In this document: piece after piece, positions 1-5,348 of the stretch | Layout of the letters: each line of letters starts with the position of its first letter | Numbering within the stretch: position 1 is the first letter of the stretch | The notes under the pieces: model-generated | Database searches by the model: none | What the model saw: the letters and a program-made list of their open reading frames with translations, nothing else | Told to the model about the DNA's origin: nothing | Assembly (NCBI GenBank): GCA_905206455.1 | Contig: CAJLHL010000073.1 | Location: 1 to 12,407, forward strand | Source of the DNA: an uncultured Eubacteriales bacterium | Lineage (GTDB): Bacteria > Bacillota > Clostridia > Peptostreptococcales > Anaerovoracaceae | Direction of reading: 5' to 3' | DNA length: 12,407 nt | Translations under genes and position numbers: made by a program

Positions 1-491
1 TACACAGATACATGGCCGGGACGCTGACGGAAAGCATATACATCTTCTTTACGGTCAATCGCGATATATTTCTTTTCCTCGATCTGCTGAGGCGCTTCTT
101 TCGGGAAAGTCAGAGAAAGAGTTCCGTTGTTGTAAGCCGCTTTGATATCTTCTTCTTTTACGCTGTTGCCGACATAGAAGCTTCTGCTACAGCTGCCGCA
201 GCTTCTTTCGCGGTAGACATAGCCGGATTCTTCGTCGGATTTATCCTCTGAAGTATTTCTCGTAGCGGAGATCGTGAGATATCCGTCGTTCAGCTCGGCT
301 TTGATGTTTTCTTTTTCAAAGCCAGGAAGGTCGATATCCAGCAGATACATGCCGTCTTTTTCCTTTATGTCTGTCTTCATCGAAGGCATCTGCGTCCTGC
401 TTCCGCGGAAGAAAGGGCTGGAAAACATATCGTCGACAAAGTCGTTAAAACTTAAAGCTCCAAAATTTGTTCTCGGTGTTAAAGATAACAT
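1..491 (-). CDS. Small heat-shock protein Hsp20 (alpha-crystallin family), C-terminus cut by window edge
   Basis: An ATP-independent holdase chaperone of the cytoplasm that binds unfolding proteins and forms oligomers. At least 163 codons read leftward from ATG at 491, with AAGGAGG at 506-500 placed 8 nt upstream. Another ATG at 498 is out of frame and too close to that site. Visible parts are an N-terminal arm with NFGALSFNDFVDDMF (residues 9-23), an alpha-crystallin domain from about residue 38 to 130 that includes DIDLPGFEKENI (52-63) and NNGTLSLTFPK (121-131), and the C-terminal I-x-I motif as IAI at 143-145. Relatives of this type usually stop just after I-x-I, but here at least 18 more residues follow. 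The last two bases in the window (TA) could be the start of a stop codon, so the true end may be immediate. A CIRCE operator upstream points to HrcA control. Family assignment is firm; the C-terminus is not visible. Confidence 0.95.
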   Translation of the reverse strand, partial: MLSLTPRTNFGALSFNDFVDDMFSSPFFRGSRTQMPSMKTDIKEKDGMYLLDIDLPGFEKENIKAELNDGYLTISATRNTSEDKSDEESGYVYRERSCGSCSRSFYVGNSVKEEDIKAAYNNGTLSLTFPKEAPQQIEEKKYIAIDRKEDVYAFRQRPGHVSV

Positions 492-574
492 AATACATAC
501 CTCCTTATTTATTTTTTCCTTTCGGGATTTTTTTATACTTTATTTCATCTGTAGGACTTTTTCCTTACGTCATA

Positions 575-602
575 TATATAGCCACTGTTTTAGCACTCTA
601 AA
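575..602 (-). promoter_or_regulatory. Candidate hsp20 promoter overlapping CIRCE
   Basis: On the minus strand TTTAGA (602-597) and TATATA (580-575) are 16 nt apart. The -35 element falls inside the CIRCE spacer and arm, so bound HrcA would block RNA polymerase. The -10 is good but the -35 matches TTGACA at only four of six positions. The TATATATA run allows other registers. Predicted start would be near 568, giving a leader of roughly 77 nt. Confidence 0.35.
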
Positions 603-616
603 CATGAGAGTGCTAA
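590..616. promoter_or_regulatory. CIRCE operator (HrcA binding site)
   Basis: The sequence reads TTAGCACTC, then nine bases, then GAGTGCTAA. This is a perfect match to the CIRCE consensus, with both 9-bp arms fully complementary (590-598 and 608-616). CIRCE is the operator of the heat-shock repressor HrcA and is best known upstream of groESL and hrcA-grpE-dnaK. Here it lies about 99 bp upstream of the hsp20 start, in the divergent gap with trmO, so it most likely represses hsp20 under non-stress conditions. Confidence 0.95.
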
Positions 617-620
617 TTTT

Positions 621-650
621 TTGAAAAATTTTTTTTCATTGAAATATTTT
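621..650 (+). promoter_or_regulatory. Weak candidate promoter for trmO
   Basis: TTGAAA (621-626) and TATTTT (645-650) are 18 nt apart. Each matches the sigma-A consensus at four or five of six positions, within a very AT-rich stretch where chance matches are common. It starts only 5 bp from the CIRCE operator. No better candidate was seen before trmO. Confidence 0.2.
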
Positions 651-763
651 GATAAAATGAAATGAAAAACGAGCGCGAACAGATCCTGTGATGCGGATTG
701 TTTCCGGACGGCGGCGATCTGCGCCGCCTTGAGACGTTGCTGAATCGAACAGAAGAAAGTTGC

Positions 764-768
764 AGAGG
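764..768 (+). promoter_or_regulatory. Ribosome binding site that sets the trmO start
   Basis: AGAGG lies 7 nt before ATG at 776. The reading frame is open 26 codons further upstream to an ATG at 698, but that ATG has no such site, and the protein from 776 begins RRIARIYTDFG as family members do. Confidence 0.6.
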
Positions 769-775
769 TTGTGAC

Positions 776-1516
776 ATGAGACGAATTGCAAGGATTTACA
801 CTGATTTTGGAGAGAATTTCGGGATTCCGAGGCAGAGCGGTCTGGCGGAAGCCCTGAGAGGAGAGATCATATTTGAAAAAGACTTTCGGAACGATCATGC
901 GGTGAGAGGGTTAGAGGAATTTACCCACATCTGGGTTCTCTGGAAGTTTGATCTGCCGGAGGCACCGGCGGAATCCGGCGGGGGAGGAGGCGAAGAGGCG
1001 CGCGTGTTCGATGCGCCGGGAGCTCTGAAATGGCGGCCGACCGTGCGGCCGCCTCGTCTGGGAGGGAATGTGCGGATGGGGGTTTTCGCTACTCGTTCGC
1101 CTTTTCGGCCCAATCCCATCGGTCTGTCCTGTGTGAGACTGGATTGTGTGCGTATCGATAAGGAACGGGGCCCCGTGCTTTCTGTCAGCGGCATCGATAT
1201 GAGAAACGGTACGGAGATCTACGATATCAAGCCTTATCTGCCTCATATCGACGCCCGGCCGGAGGCAAGAGGCGGATTTTCAGAGACTGCGGCTGTTCAC
1301 CGGCTTAGGGTTGATTTTCCTGACGGACTGCTGAGAAAACTGCCGCTGGGACTCAGAGAGGGCGCGGTCCAAATGCTTTCGCAGGATCCCCGTCCGGGAT
1401 ACCAGCGTTCTTCTGAACGCGTGTACGGCGTGACTTTCGGAGGCTATAACATCTGTTTTCAAGTGAAAGACGACTGTCTGACAGTGACAGATCTCGGAAC
1501 ACATCCGAGCGGATAG
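776..1516 (+). CDS. trmO: tRNA (N6-threonylcarbamoyladenosine(37)-N6)-methyltransferase TrmO
   Basis: TrmO (TsaA/YaeB family) uses S-adenosylmethionine to methylate t6A at position 37 of certain tRNAs, giving m6t6A and tuning decoding of ACY threonine codons. The 246-residue product is close to the roughly 235 of E. coli TrmO. Family blocks are FGIPRQSGL (15-23), RNDHAVRGLEEFTHIWVLW (38-56), FATRSPFRPNPIGLS (104-118), a stretch around SGIDMRNGTEIYDIKPYLPH (138-157) and the C-terminal QDPRPGYQ (203-210). The N-terminal part is the beta-barrel methyltransferase domain and the last 60 or so residues form the small tRNA-binding domain. A five-glycine run at 69-73 is probably a flexible loop insertion. 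The upstream in-frame ATG at 698 is rejected in favour of 776. The gene is divergent from hsp20 and followed by a 229-bp gap. Confidence 0.93.
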   Translation: MRRIARIYTDFGENFGIPRQSGLAEALRGEIIFEKDFRNDHAVRGLEEFTHIWVLWKFDLPEAPAESGGGGGEEARVFDAPGALKWRPTVRPPRLGGNVRMGVFATRSPFRPNPIGLSCVRLDCVRIDKERGPVLSVSGIDMRNGTEIYDIKPYLPHIDARPEARGGFSETAAVHRLRVDFPDGLLRKLPLGLREGAVQMLSQDPRPGYQRSSERVYGVTFGGYNICFQVKDDCLTVTDLGTHPSG

Positions 1517-1525
1517 AGGCGGACG

Positions 1526-1559
1526 GTCTCCGCTGCCGCAGGAGACGGGAGCAGCGGAG
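1526..1559 (+). other. Two mutually exclusive hairpins after trmO
   Basis: CTCCGCTGC (1528-1536) is perfectly complementary to GCAGCGGAG (1551-1559). The same left segment can instead pair as GTCTCC (1526-1531) with GGAGAC (1541-1546). No T-run follows, so this is not a standard intrinsic terminator. It may end or protect the trmO transcript, or be chance in a GC-rich stretch. Confidence 0.4.
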
Positions 1560-1600
1560 TTGTACGGCAGCCGATTCTGACGGCACAGTCTGCGGGAAGA

Positions 1601-1629
1601 TTGACTTGAACGGCTCTTTCGCATAAAAT
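1601..1629 (+). promoter_or_regulatory. Sigma-A promoter for the uracil permease gene
   Basis: TTGACT (1601-1606) and TAAAAT (1624-1629) are separated by exactly 17 nt, each with five of six consensus bases. The expected start near 1636 gives a leader of about 110 nt before the ATG at 1746. This is the best promoter match seen in the window. Confidence 0.7.
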
Positions 1630-1642
1630 CAATGTGGAAAAA

Positions 1643-1697
1643 CGGCCGGATGCGCAGTCTCTCAGAAGCAGACCGGAAGAGTGCGTGCCAGCGGCCG
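1643..1697 (+). other. Stem-loop in the permease leader
   Basis: CGGCCG (1643-1648) can pair with CGGCCG (1692-1697), and inside it ATGCGC (1650-1655) with GTGCGT (1681-1686) using two G-U pairs. The 25-nt loop is unpaired as drawn. I see no PyrR binding-loop consensus, no purine-riboswitch core and no run of U after the stem. It could be a regulatory leader or simply a structured 5' end. Confidence 0.35.
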
Positions 1698-1731
1698 GAA
1701 CGATATGTTTTTATCTTATTTCAATTATTTC

Positions 1732-1736
1732 AGGAG
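1732..1736 (+). promoter_or_regulatory. Ribosome binding site that sets the permease start
   Basis: AGGAG lies 9 nt before ATG at 1746. The frame is open back to an ATG at 1632, but that position is at the predicted promoter start, has no such site, and the extra 38 residues are polar and unlike the family. Confidence 0.7.
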
Positions 1737-1745
1737 AAACAAATT

Positions 1746-3083
1746 ATGAACAGTAAAGAAACGAATAAGAATCCGGCGCAGGAGGGCATTTTTGACGCGC
1801 GTCAGCTGGGCGCGCCGAAGATGCTGATACTGGGCGTTCAGCACATGTTCGCTATGTTCGGCGCGACGGTTCTTGTGCCGGCTCTGACCGGTCTCAGCGT
1901 ATCCGCCACGCTTTTTTTCGCGGGAGTAGGAACGCTTTTGTTCCATCTGCTCTCGAAGGGGGTGGTTCCCGCATTTCTGGGATCCTCTTTCGCTTTTTTA
2001 GCCGGGTACTGGGCGATCGCTCCGGAAGGGGAAGCGGAGCTCCTGCCGTATGCTTGTTTCGGCGTAGCATGCGCGGGACTGCTCTATCTGATTCTGGCGG
2101 GACTGATCCGAGCGTTCGGCATCGGACGGGTTATGAGATTCTTTCCTCCTATTGTTACGGGTCCTATTATTATCGCGATAGGACTCAATCTTTCCAAATC
2201 GGCCGTGGATAATTGTTCTTCCAACTGGTGGATCGCGCTCGTGGCGATTCTCGTCGTCGTGATCGCAAATATCTGGGGAAAGGGGATGATTCGGATTATT
2301 CCGATCATTCTGGGCGTGGCAGTCTCCTATGCCGCGGCGGCGGTCACAGGCAATGTGGATTTCACAGCGGTGAAAGAGGCCGCGTGGATTGGGCTGCCTT
2401 TCCACTGGGATTCCACTGTTTTCGGCATTCTGCCAGAGGCGGATCCATCGCTTCTCATCACGGCGGCGGTCACGATCATTCCGATCGCCCTGGCGACGAT
2501 GATCGAGCATATCGGTGATATGTCAGCGATTTCTTCCACCGTCGGCCGAAACTATATCGCCAATCCGGGACTTCACCGGACTCTTCTGGGGGACGGTCTG
2601 GCGACGATTCTGGCTTCTCTGTTCGGCGCTCCGGCAAACACGACCTATGGCGAAAATACGGGAGTGCTGTCTCTGACAAAAGTTTACGATCCGAGGGTGA
2701 TACGGCTGGCGGCCATCTTTGCGGTGATTCTGTCTTTTTCGCCGAAGGTGGCGGCTGTGATTACCGTAATGCCGGCGGCGACCATGGGAGGTGTTTCCCT
2801 CGTTCTCTACGGTATGATTTCCGGTGTAGGCGTCCGAAATCTGATCGAAAATAAGGTGGACTTTGCGAAGAGCCGGAATATCATAATCGCGGCGCTGACG
2901 CTGGTGCTCTCCATCGGTATCAACTACAGTACGGCGGGGGCTGTTTCTTTTGGTGCGGGCTCTCTGACCATCAGCCTGTCCGGCCTGGCCGTAGGCGCGC
3001 TGACCGGTATTCTTCTCAATGCTGTACTTCCGGGCAAAGATTATGTTTTTACCGAAGATGATGCAACGGCACTTCCAAAGTAA
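1746..3083 (+). CDS. uraA: Uracil/xanthine permease, NCS2 (UraA/PyrP) family
   Basis: A 445-residue membrane protein that imports a nucleobase, most likely uracil, with protons; E. coli UraA has 429 residues. Family blocks in order are QHMFAMFGATVLVP (32-45), PAFLGSSFAFL (75-85), PPIVTGPIIIAIGLNLS (134-150), MIEHIGD (252-258), GAPANTTYGENTGVLSLTK (294-312) and MGGVSLVLYG. The ENTGVLSLTK stretch fits the NCS2 signature N-x-G-x(4)-T. Glutamates matching UraA Glu241 and Glu290, which contact uracil, are Glu254 and Glu303. The position of UraA His245 is Asp258, as is common in Gram-positive PyrP proteins. The alternating hydrophobic segments fit the 14-helix UraA fold. It has its own promoter and a leader of about 110 nt. 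No pyr genes lie next to it, so a xanthine or other base specificity cannot be excluded. Confidence 0.9.
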   Translation: MNSKETNKNPAQEGIFDARQLGAPKMLILGVQHMFAMFGATVLVPALTGLSVSATLFFAGVGTLLFHLLSKGVVPAFLGSSFAFLAGYWAIAPEGEAELLPYACFGVACAGLLYLILAGLIRAFGIGRVMRFFPPIVTGPIIIAIGLNLSKSAVDNCSSNWWIALVAILVVVIANIWGKGMIRIIPIILGVAVSYAAAAVTGNVDFTAVKEAAWIGLPFHWDSTVFGILPEADPSLLITAAVTIIPIALATMIEHIGDMSAISSTVGRNYIANPGLHRTLLGDGLATILASLFGAPANTTYGENTGVLSLTKVYDPRVIRLAAIFAVILSFSPKVAAVITVMPAATMGGVSLVLYGMISGVGVRNLIENKVDFAKSRNIIIAALTLVLSIGINYSTAGAVSFGAGSLTISLSGLAVGALTGILLNAVLPGKDYVFTEDDATALPK

Positions 3084-3110
3084 GGGGAATTATGATATTA
3101 TGTCTTCGGT
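3051..3110 (+). repeat. 8-bp inverted repeat across the permease stop codon
   Basis: ACCGAAGA (3051-3058, inside the last codons) is complementary to TCTTCGGT (3103-3110), with a shorter TTCC/GGAA pairing inside. There is no T-run, so a role as a terminator is doubtful. It is the only termination-like structure seen between the permease and the downstream transporter. Confidence 0.25.
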
Positions 3111-3141
3111 ATTCCAAACTGCTCGGACGCTTGCAGTCACT

Positions 3142-3182
3142 GGCCTGAGAGGGATTTTGCGGACAAGTATACAAAATCGGCC
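3142..3182 (+). other. Structured leader element before the ABC importer operon
   Basis: In the 189-bp gap, GATTTTG (3153-3159) pairs perfectly with CAAAATC (3172-3178) around a 12-nt loop. Flanking GGCC (3142-3145) and GGCC (3179-3182) can extend the stem around a one-sided 7-nt bulge TGAGAGG. I could not match it to a known riboswitch class and saw no convincing promoter in the gap. Confidence 0.35.
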
Positions 3183-3188
3183 TGTACG

Positions 3189-3254
3189 AAACTGCTGCCG
3201 GCGAAAACTGCGTGAGGAATCGCAATGCAATGAAAAACTGCAATCGTAAAACTG
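3189..3254 (+). repeat. Four copies of AAACTG before the binding-protein gene
   Basis: AAACTG, usually preceded by another A, occurs at 3189-3194, 3205-3210, 3235-3240 and 3249-3254. Steps are 16, 30 and 14 nt, so the copies lie at about one or two times 15 nt. They end just before the ribosome binding site at 3261. They could be binding sites for a regulator or a chance feature of A-rich leader sequence. Confidence 0.3.
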
Positions 3255-3272
3255 AAAACAAGGAGAAGAAAA

Positions 3273-4364
3273 ATGAAAGGCAAACTTGTAAAGAGAGTTG
3301 TTTCAGTCGCTCTCGCCGCTGCAATGGTCTTTTCGATGACTGCCTGCGGCGGCGGCTCCGACAGCGGTTCCGCTGATTCCGGAGAAAAGACGAAGCTGTA
3401 TGTCGTCAACTGGAAGGATTACGCTTCTGATGACGAAGAACTCATGGCTGCGTTTGAAAAGGAATACAACTGTGAAATCGTCAACACCTATATGGACAGT
3501 GAGGAAGACCTTCTCACGAGGCTTAAGACGGGAGCGGAAGGCGAGATCGACGTCTGCCTGCCGAACTGCACGATTCTTCCTGCGGCTATCGAAGGAGGCT
3601 ACCTCGAACAGATCGATACTTCCAAGATAGAAAACTTCGAAAAACTCTTCGACAGGTTTAAGACGCAGAAAGAGTGCCTCGACGCTGACGGAAATATGTA
3701 TGCGGTTCCGTTCGTGTGGGGTTCTACAGCTATCGCGTATAATACCGATGATGTGAAAGAAGCTCCGAAGAGCATGAAAGTTCTCTTCGATGAAACTTAC
3801 AGCGGTAAAATCGCGTTCCGCGACGACTACAACGATGCGATTATGGCAGCGGCCATCGTTCTCGGACAGGATCCGAACAACCCGAGCGATCTGGATGCGA
3901 TCAAGGATCTTCTGATCCAGCAGAAGAAATTAAATAAAACTTATTGGCAGACGGGCGACGAATTCTCTAAGCTCTTTGCCAACAAACAGGTTTCTGTAGG
4001 TCTCATGTGGTCCGGACAGTCCGCGACAATGAAGCAGGACGGTCAGCCGATCGGATTTGTGGTTCCGGAAGACGGAGCGATCGGCTGGGTAGACAACTGG
4101 GCCATTGCAAAATCCTCTAAGAATAAAGAACTGGCGTATGCTTTCATCAACTATATGATCGGTAAGGATGTTCAATACGGCTGGGCGTCGAAGGGCGGTC
4201 CTTCTCCTGCCAATCAGGAGGCTGCGGACGCGATCGATCCGGAGTACGCGGCTTCCTGCGCGATGGATGAAGCATCCCTCAATCGTCTCGTCTTCATGGA
4301 ATACAGAACACCTGAAGTCAAAAAGGCATGGAACGATGTCTGGACGGAAGTAAAGGCTTCCTAA
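3273..4364 (+). CDS. potD: Polyamine-type ABC transporter substrate-binding lipoprotein (PotD-like)
   Basis: The extracellular solute receptor of the importer coded downstream. AGGAG at 3261-3265 lies 7 nt before the ATG. The 363-residue product starts with a lysine-rich signal peptide and the lipobox SMTAC, so Cys25 should carry the lipid anchor; a Gly/Ser linker follows. Aligned by eye to E. coli PotD, several polyamine-contact residues are kept: NWKDY (46-50) for NWTEY, Asp185 in FRDDYND for PotD Asp168, Trp246 in LMWSG for Trp229, and Trp272 and Asp274 in GWVDN for Trp255 and Asp257. The tyrosine pair after the VVPS segment and the C-terminal Gln327 are not kept (LPNCTI at 96-101, MEYRTP near the end). 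The family call is firm. Spermidine/putrescine is the default substrate but a related cation is possible. It is the first gene of the transporter operon, unlike the potABCD order of E. coli. Confidence 0.85.
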   Translation: MKGKLVKRVVSVALAAAMVFSMTACGGGSDSGSADSGEKTKLYVVNWKDYASDDEELMAAFEKEYNCEIVNTYMDSEEDLLTRLKTGAEGEIDVCLPNCTILPAAIEGGYLEQIDTSKIENFEKLFDRFKTQKECLDADGNMYAVPFVWGSTAIAYNTDDVKEAPKSMKVLFDETYSGKIAFRDDYNDAIMAAAIVLGQDPNNPSDLDAIKDLLIQQKKLNKTYWQTGDEFSKLFANKQVSVGLMWSGQSATMKQDGQPIGFVVPEDGAIGWVDNWAIAKSSKNKELAYAFINYMIGKDVQYGWASKGGPSPANQEAADAIDPEYAASCAMDEASLNRLVFMEYRTPEVKKAWNDVWTEVKAS

Positions 4365-4379
4365 TCGTTTCACCGATGC

Positions 4380-4397
4380 CTGCGGCATTTTCCGCAG
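4380..4397 (+). other. Small hairpin after the binding-protein gene
   Basis: CTGCGG (4380-4385) pairs with CCGCAG (4392-4397) around a 6-nt loop, just after the stop codon. It is not followed by T residues. Together with the next hairpin it could protect the 3' end of an abundant potD-only transcript. Confidence 0.35.
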
Positions 4398-4421
4398 AAA
4401 GCACTTTGCTGCGAAACACCG

Positions 4422-4452
4422 GGGCAGGAGTCAGAGGGATTCCTGCCCTTTT
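4422..4452 (+). terminator. Probable partial terminator between binding-protein and permease genes
   Basis: GGGCAGGA (4422-4429) pairs perfectly with TCCTGCCC (4441-4448) around an 11-nt loop, followed by only four T residues. A GC-rich 8-bp stem with a short T-run suggests incomplete termination. This would leave the binding protein made in excess over the permease and ATPase subunits, a common arrangement in importer operons. Confidence 0.6.
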
Positions 4453-4460
4453 CCTGCGTT

Positions 4461-4489
4461 TTGCGGCGCGAACCTGAACAAACTATACG
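4461..4489 (+). promoter_or_regulatory. Possible internal promoter before the first permease gene
   Basis: TTGCGG (4461-4466) and TATACG (4484-4489) are exactly 17 nt apart. The -35 matches at three and the -10 at four of six positions, so this is weak. If real, the permeases and downstream genes could be transcribed apart from the binding protein. Confidence 0.25.
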
Positions 4490-4520
4490 TTATCGTTTTC
4501 GTCACAGGTGATTATCTATT

Positions 4521-5348
4521 ATGAAATTTGATAAACGACAGGCACTGACGTGGCCTGCTATGATCACGCTGTTTCTGTTTGCTCTGGTGCCTCTGATCAC
4601 GATGCTGATCACGAGTTTTCAGAGTGATGCAGGCGGCGGATTCACATTAGAAAACTACAAAGAATTTTTTTCCAGCTCGATTTATCTCAGACTGACAGGC
4701 AAGACGATCGTCATGAGTCTTATGGTCACCATCGTCAGCCTCGTTATCGCTTATCCCCTCGCTTATATCATGGCAAAAAAACTGAAGGGACTCAGAAATG
4801 TTATTCTGATACTCGTTATCATACCGTTTTTTACAAATCAGCTGGTGCGTGTGTACAGCTGGCTCATTTTTCTTCAGGACGGGGGAATTCTCAATAATTT
4901 TCTGAATATTTTCGGTCTCTGTGAAGACGGGATGGGGCTTCTCTATACCCAGGGCGCCGTTATCATAGGCCTGACCCATGCGTTTTTTCCCTATATGGTC
5001 GTCACGATTTATATGGCTCTGGAGCGGATGGATGATTCTCTGCTGGAAGCCAGCAGGAGTCTGGGGGCTTCCAGGTTTACCACTTTCCGCAGGGTCGTGT
5101 TCCCGTTATCTCTGCCGGGAGTGCTCTCTGGAGTCATGATCGTCTTCGTGCCGACACTGGGTACTTTCGTCGAGCCGAGAATCCTCGGAGGCACCGATGG
5201 AACGGTGATCGGAACGATCATCGAAGACCAGTTCTTCGAAATCGCAAACTGGAATTTCGGCGCGTCTATCGCGTTTCTGCTGCTGGCGCTGGTCATTCTC
5301 AGCATGGCGGCGCTCAATAAAGCGGGAAAGAGGTGGGAGACAGAATGA
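4521..5348 (+). CDS. potB: Polyamine-type ABC transporter permease (PotB-like)
   Basis: One of the two membrane subunits that form the translocation path. The 275-residue product (same size as E. coli PotB) has six likely helices at about residues 10-33, 60-84, 92-118, 143-165, 198-220 and 247-266. The EAA loop that docks on the ATPase reads EASRSLGASRFTTFRRVVFP (176-195). AGGTG at 4506-4510 lies 10 nt upstream, a modest ribosome binding site. Its stop codon overlaps the next start as ATGA (5345-5348), which suggests translational coupling of the two permeases. The gene follows a hairpin that may reduce its expression relative to the binding protein. Confidence 0.9.
   Translation: MKFDKRQALTWPAMITLFLFALVPLITMLITSFQSDAGGGFTLENYKEFFSSSIYLRLTGKTIVMSLMVTIVSLVIAYPLAYIMAKKLKGLRNVILILVIIPFFTNQLVRVYSWLIFLQDGGILNNFLNIFGLCEDGMGLLYTQGAVIIGLTHAFFPYMVVTIYMALERMDDSLLEASRSLGASRFTTFRRVVFPLSLPGVLSGVMIVFVPTLGTFVEPRILGGTDGTVIGTIIEDQFFEIANWNFGASIAFLLLALVILSMAALNKAGKRWETE

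Noticed and set aside
698..775. Longer trmO start at ATG 698.
   Set aside because: It has no ribosome binding site, and the added 26 residues do not resemble the family N-terminus. ATG 776 has AGAGG at 7 nt.
1528..1559. Intrinsic terminator after trmO.
   Set aside because: The stem is good but no T-run follows (GTTGTACGGC), so it is listed only as a hairpin.
1632..1745. Longer permease start at ATG 1632.
   Set aside because: It is at the predicted transcription start and lacks a ribosome binding site; the extra residues are polar and unlike NCS2 N-termini. ATG 1746 has AGGAG at 9 nt.
1998..2510. A 170-codon minus-strand frame opposite the permease gene, and similar long opposite frames under trmO, the ATPase, the glycohydrolase and the ligase.
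   Set aside because: These are shadows of strongly supported genes on the other strand, rich in Arg and His with no known motifs.
3146..3153. CTGAGAGG resembles the CTGAGA core of TPP riboswitches.
   Set aside because: The other required segments (ACCCTT and GAACCTGAT...GGxTAATxCC) are not found in the next 100 bases.
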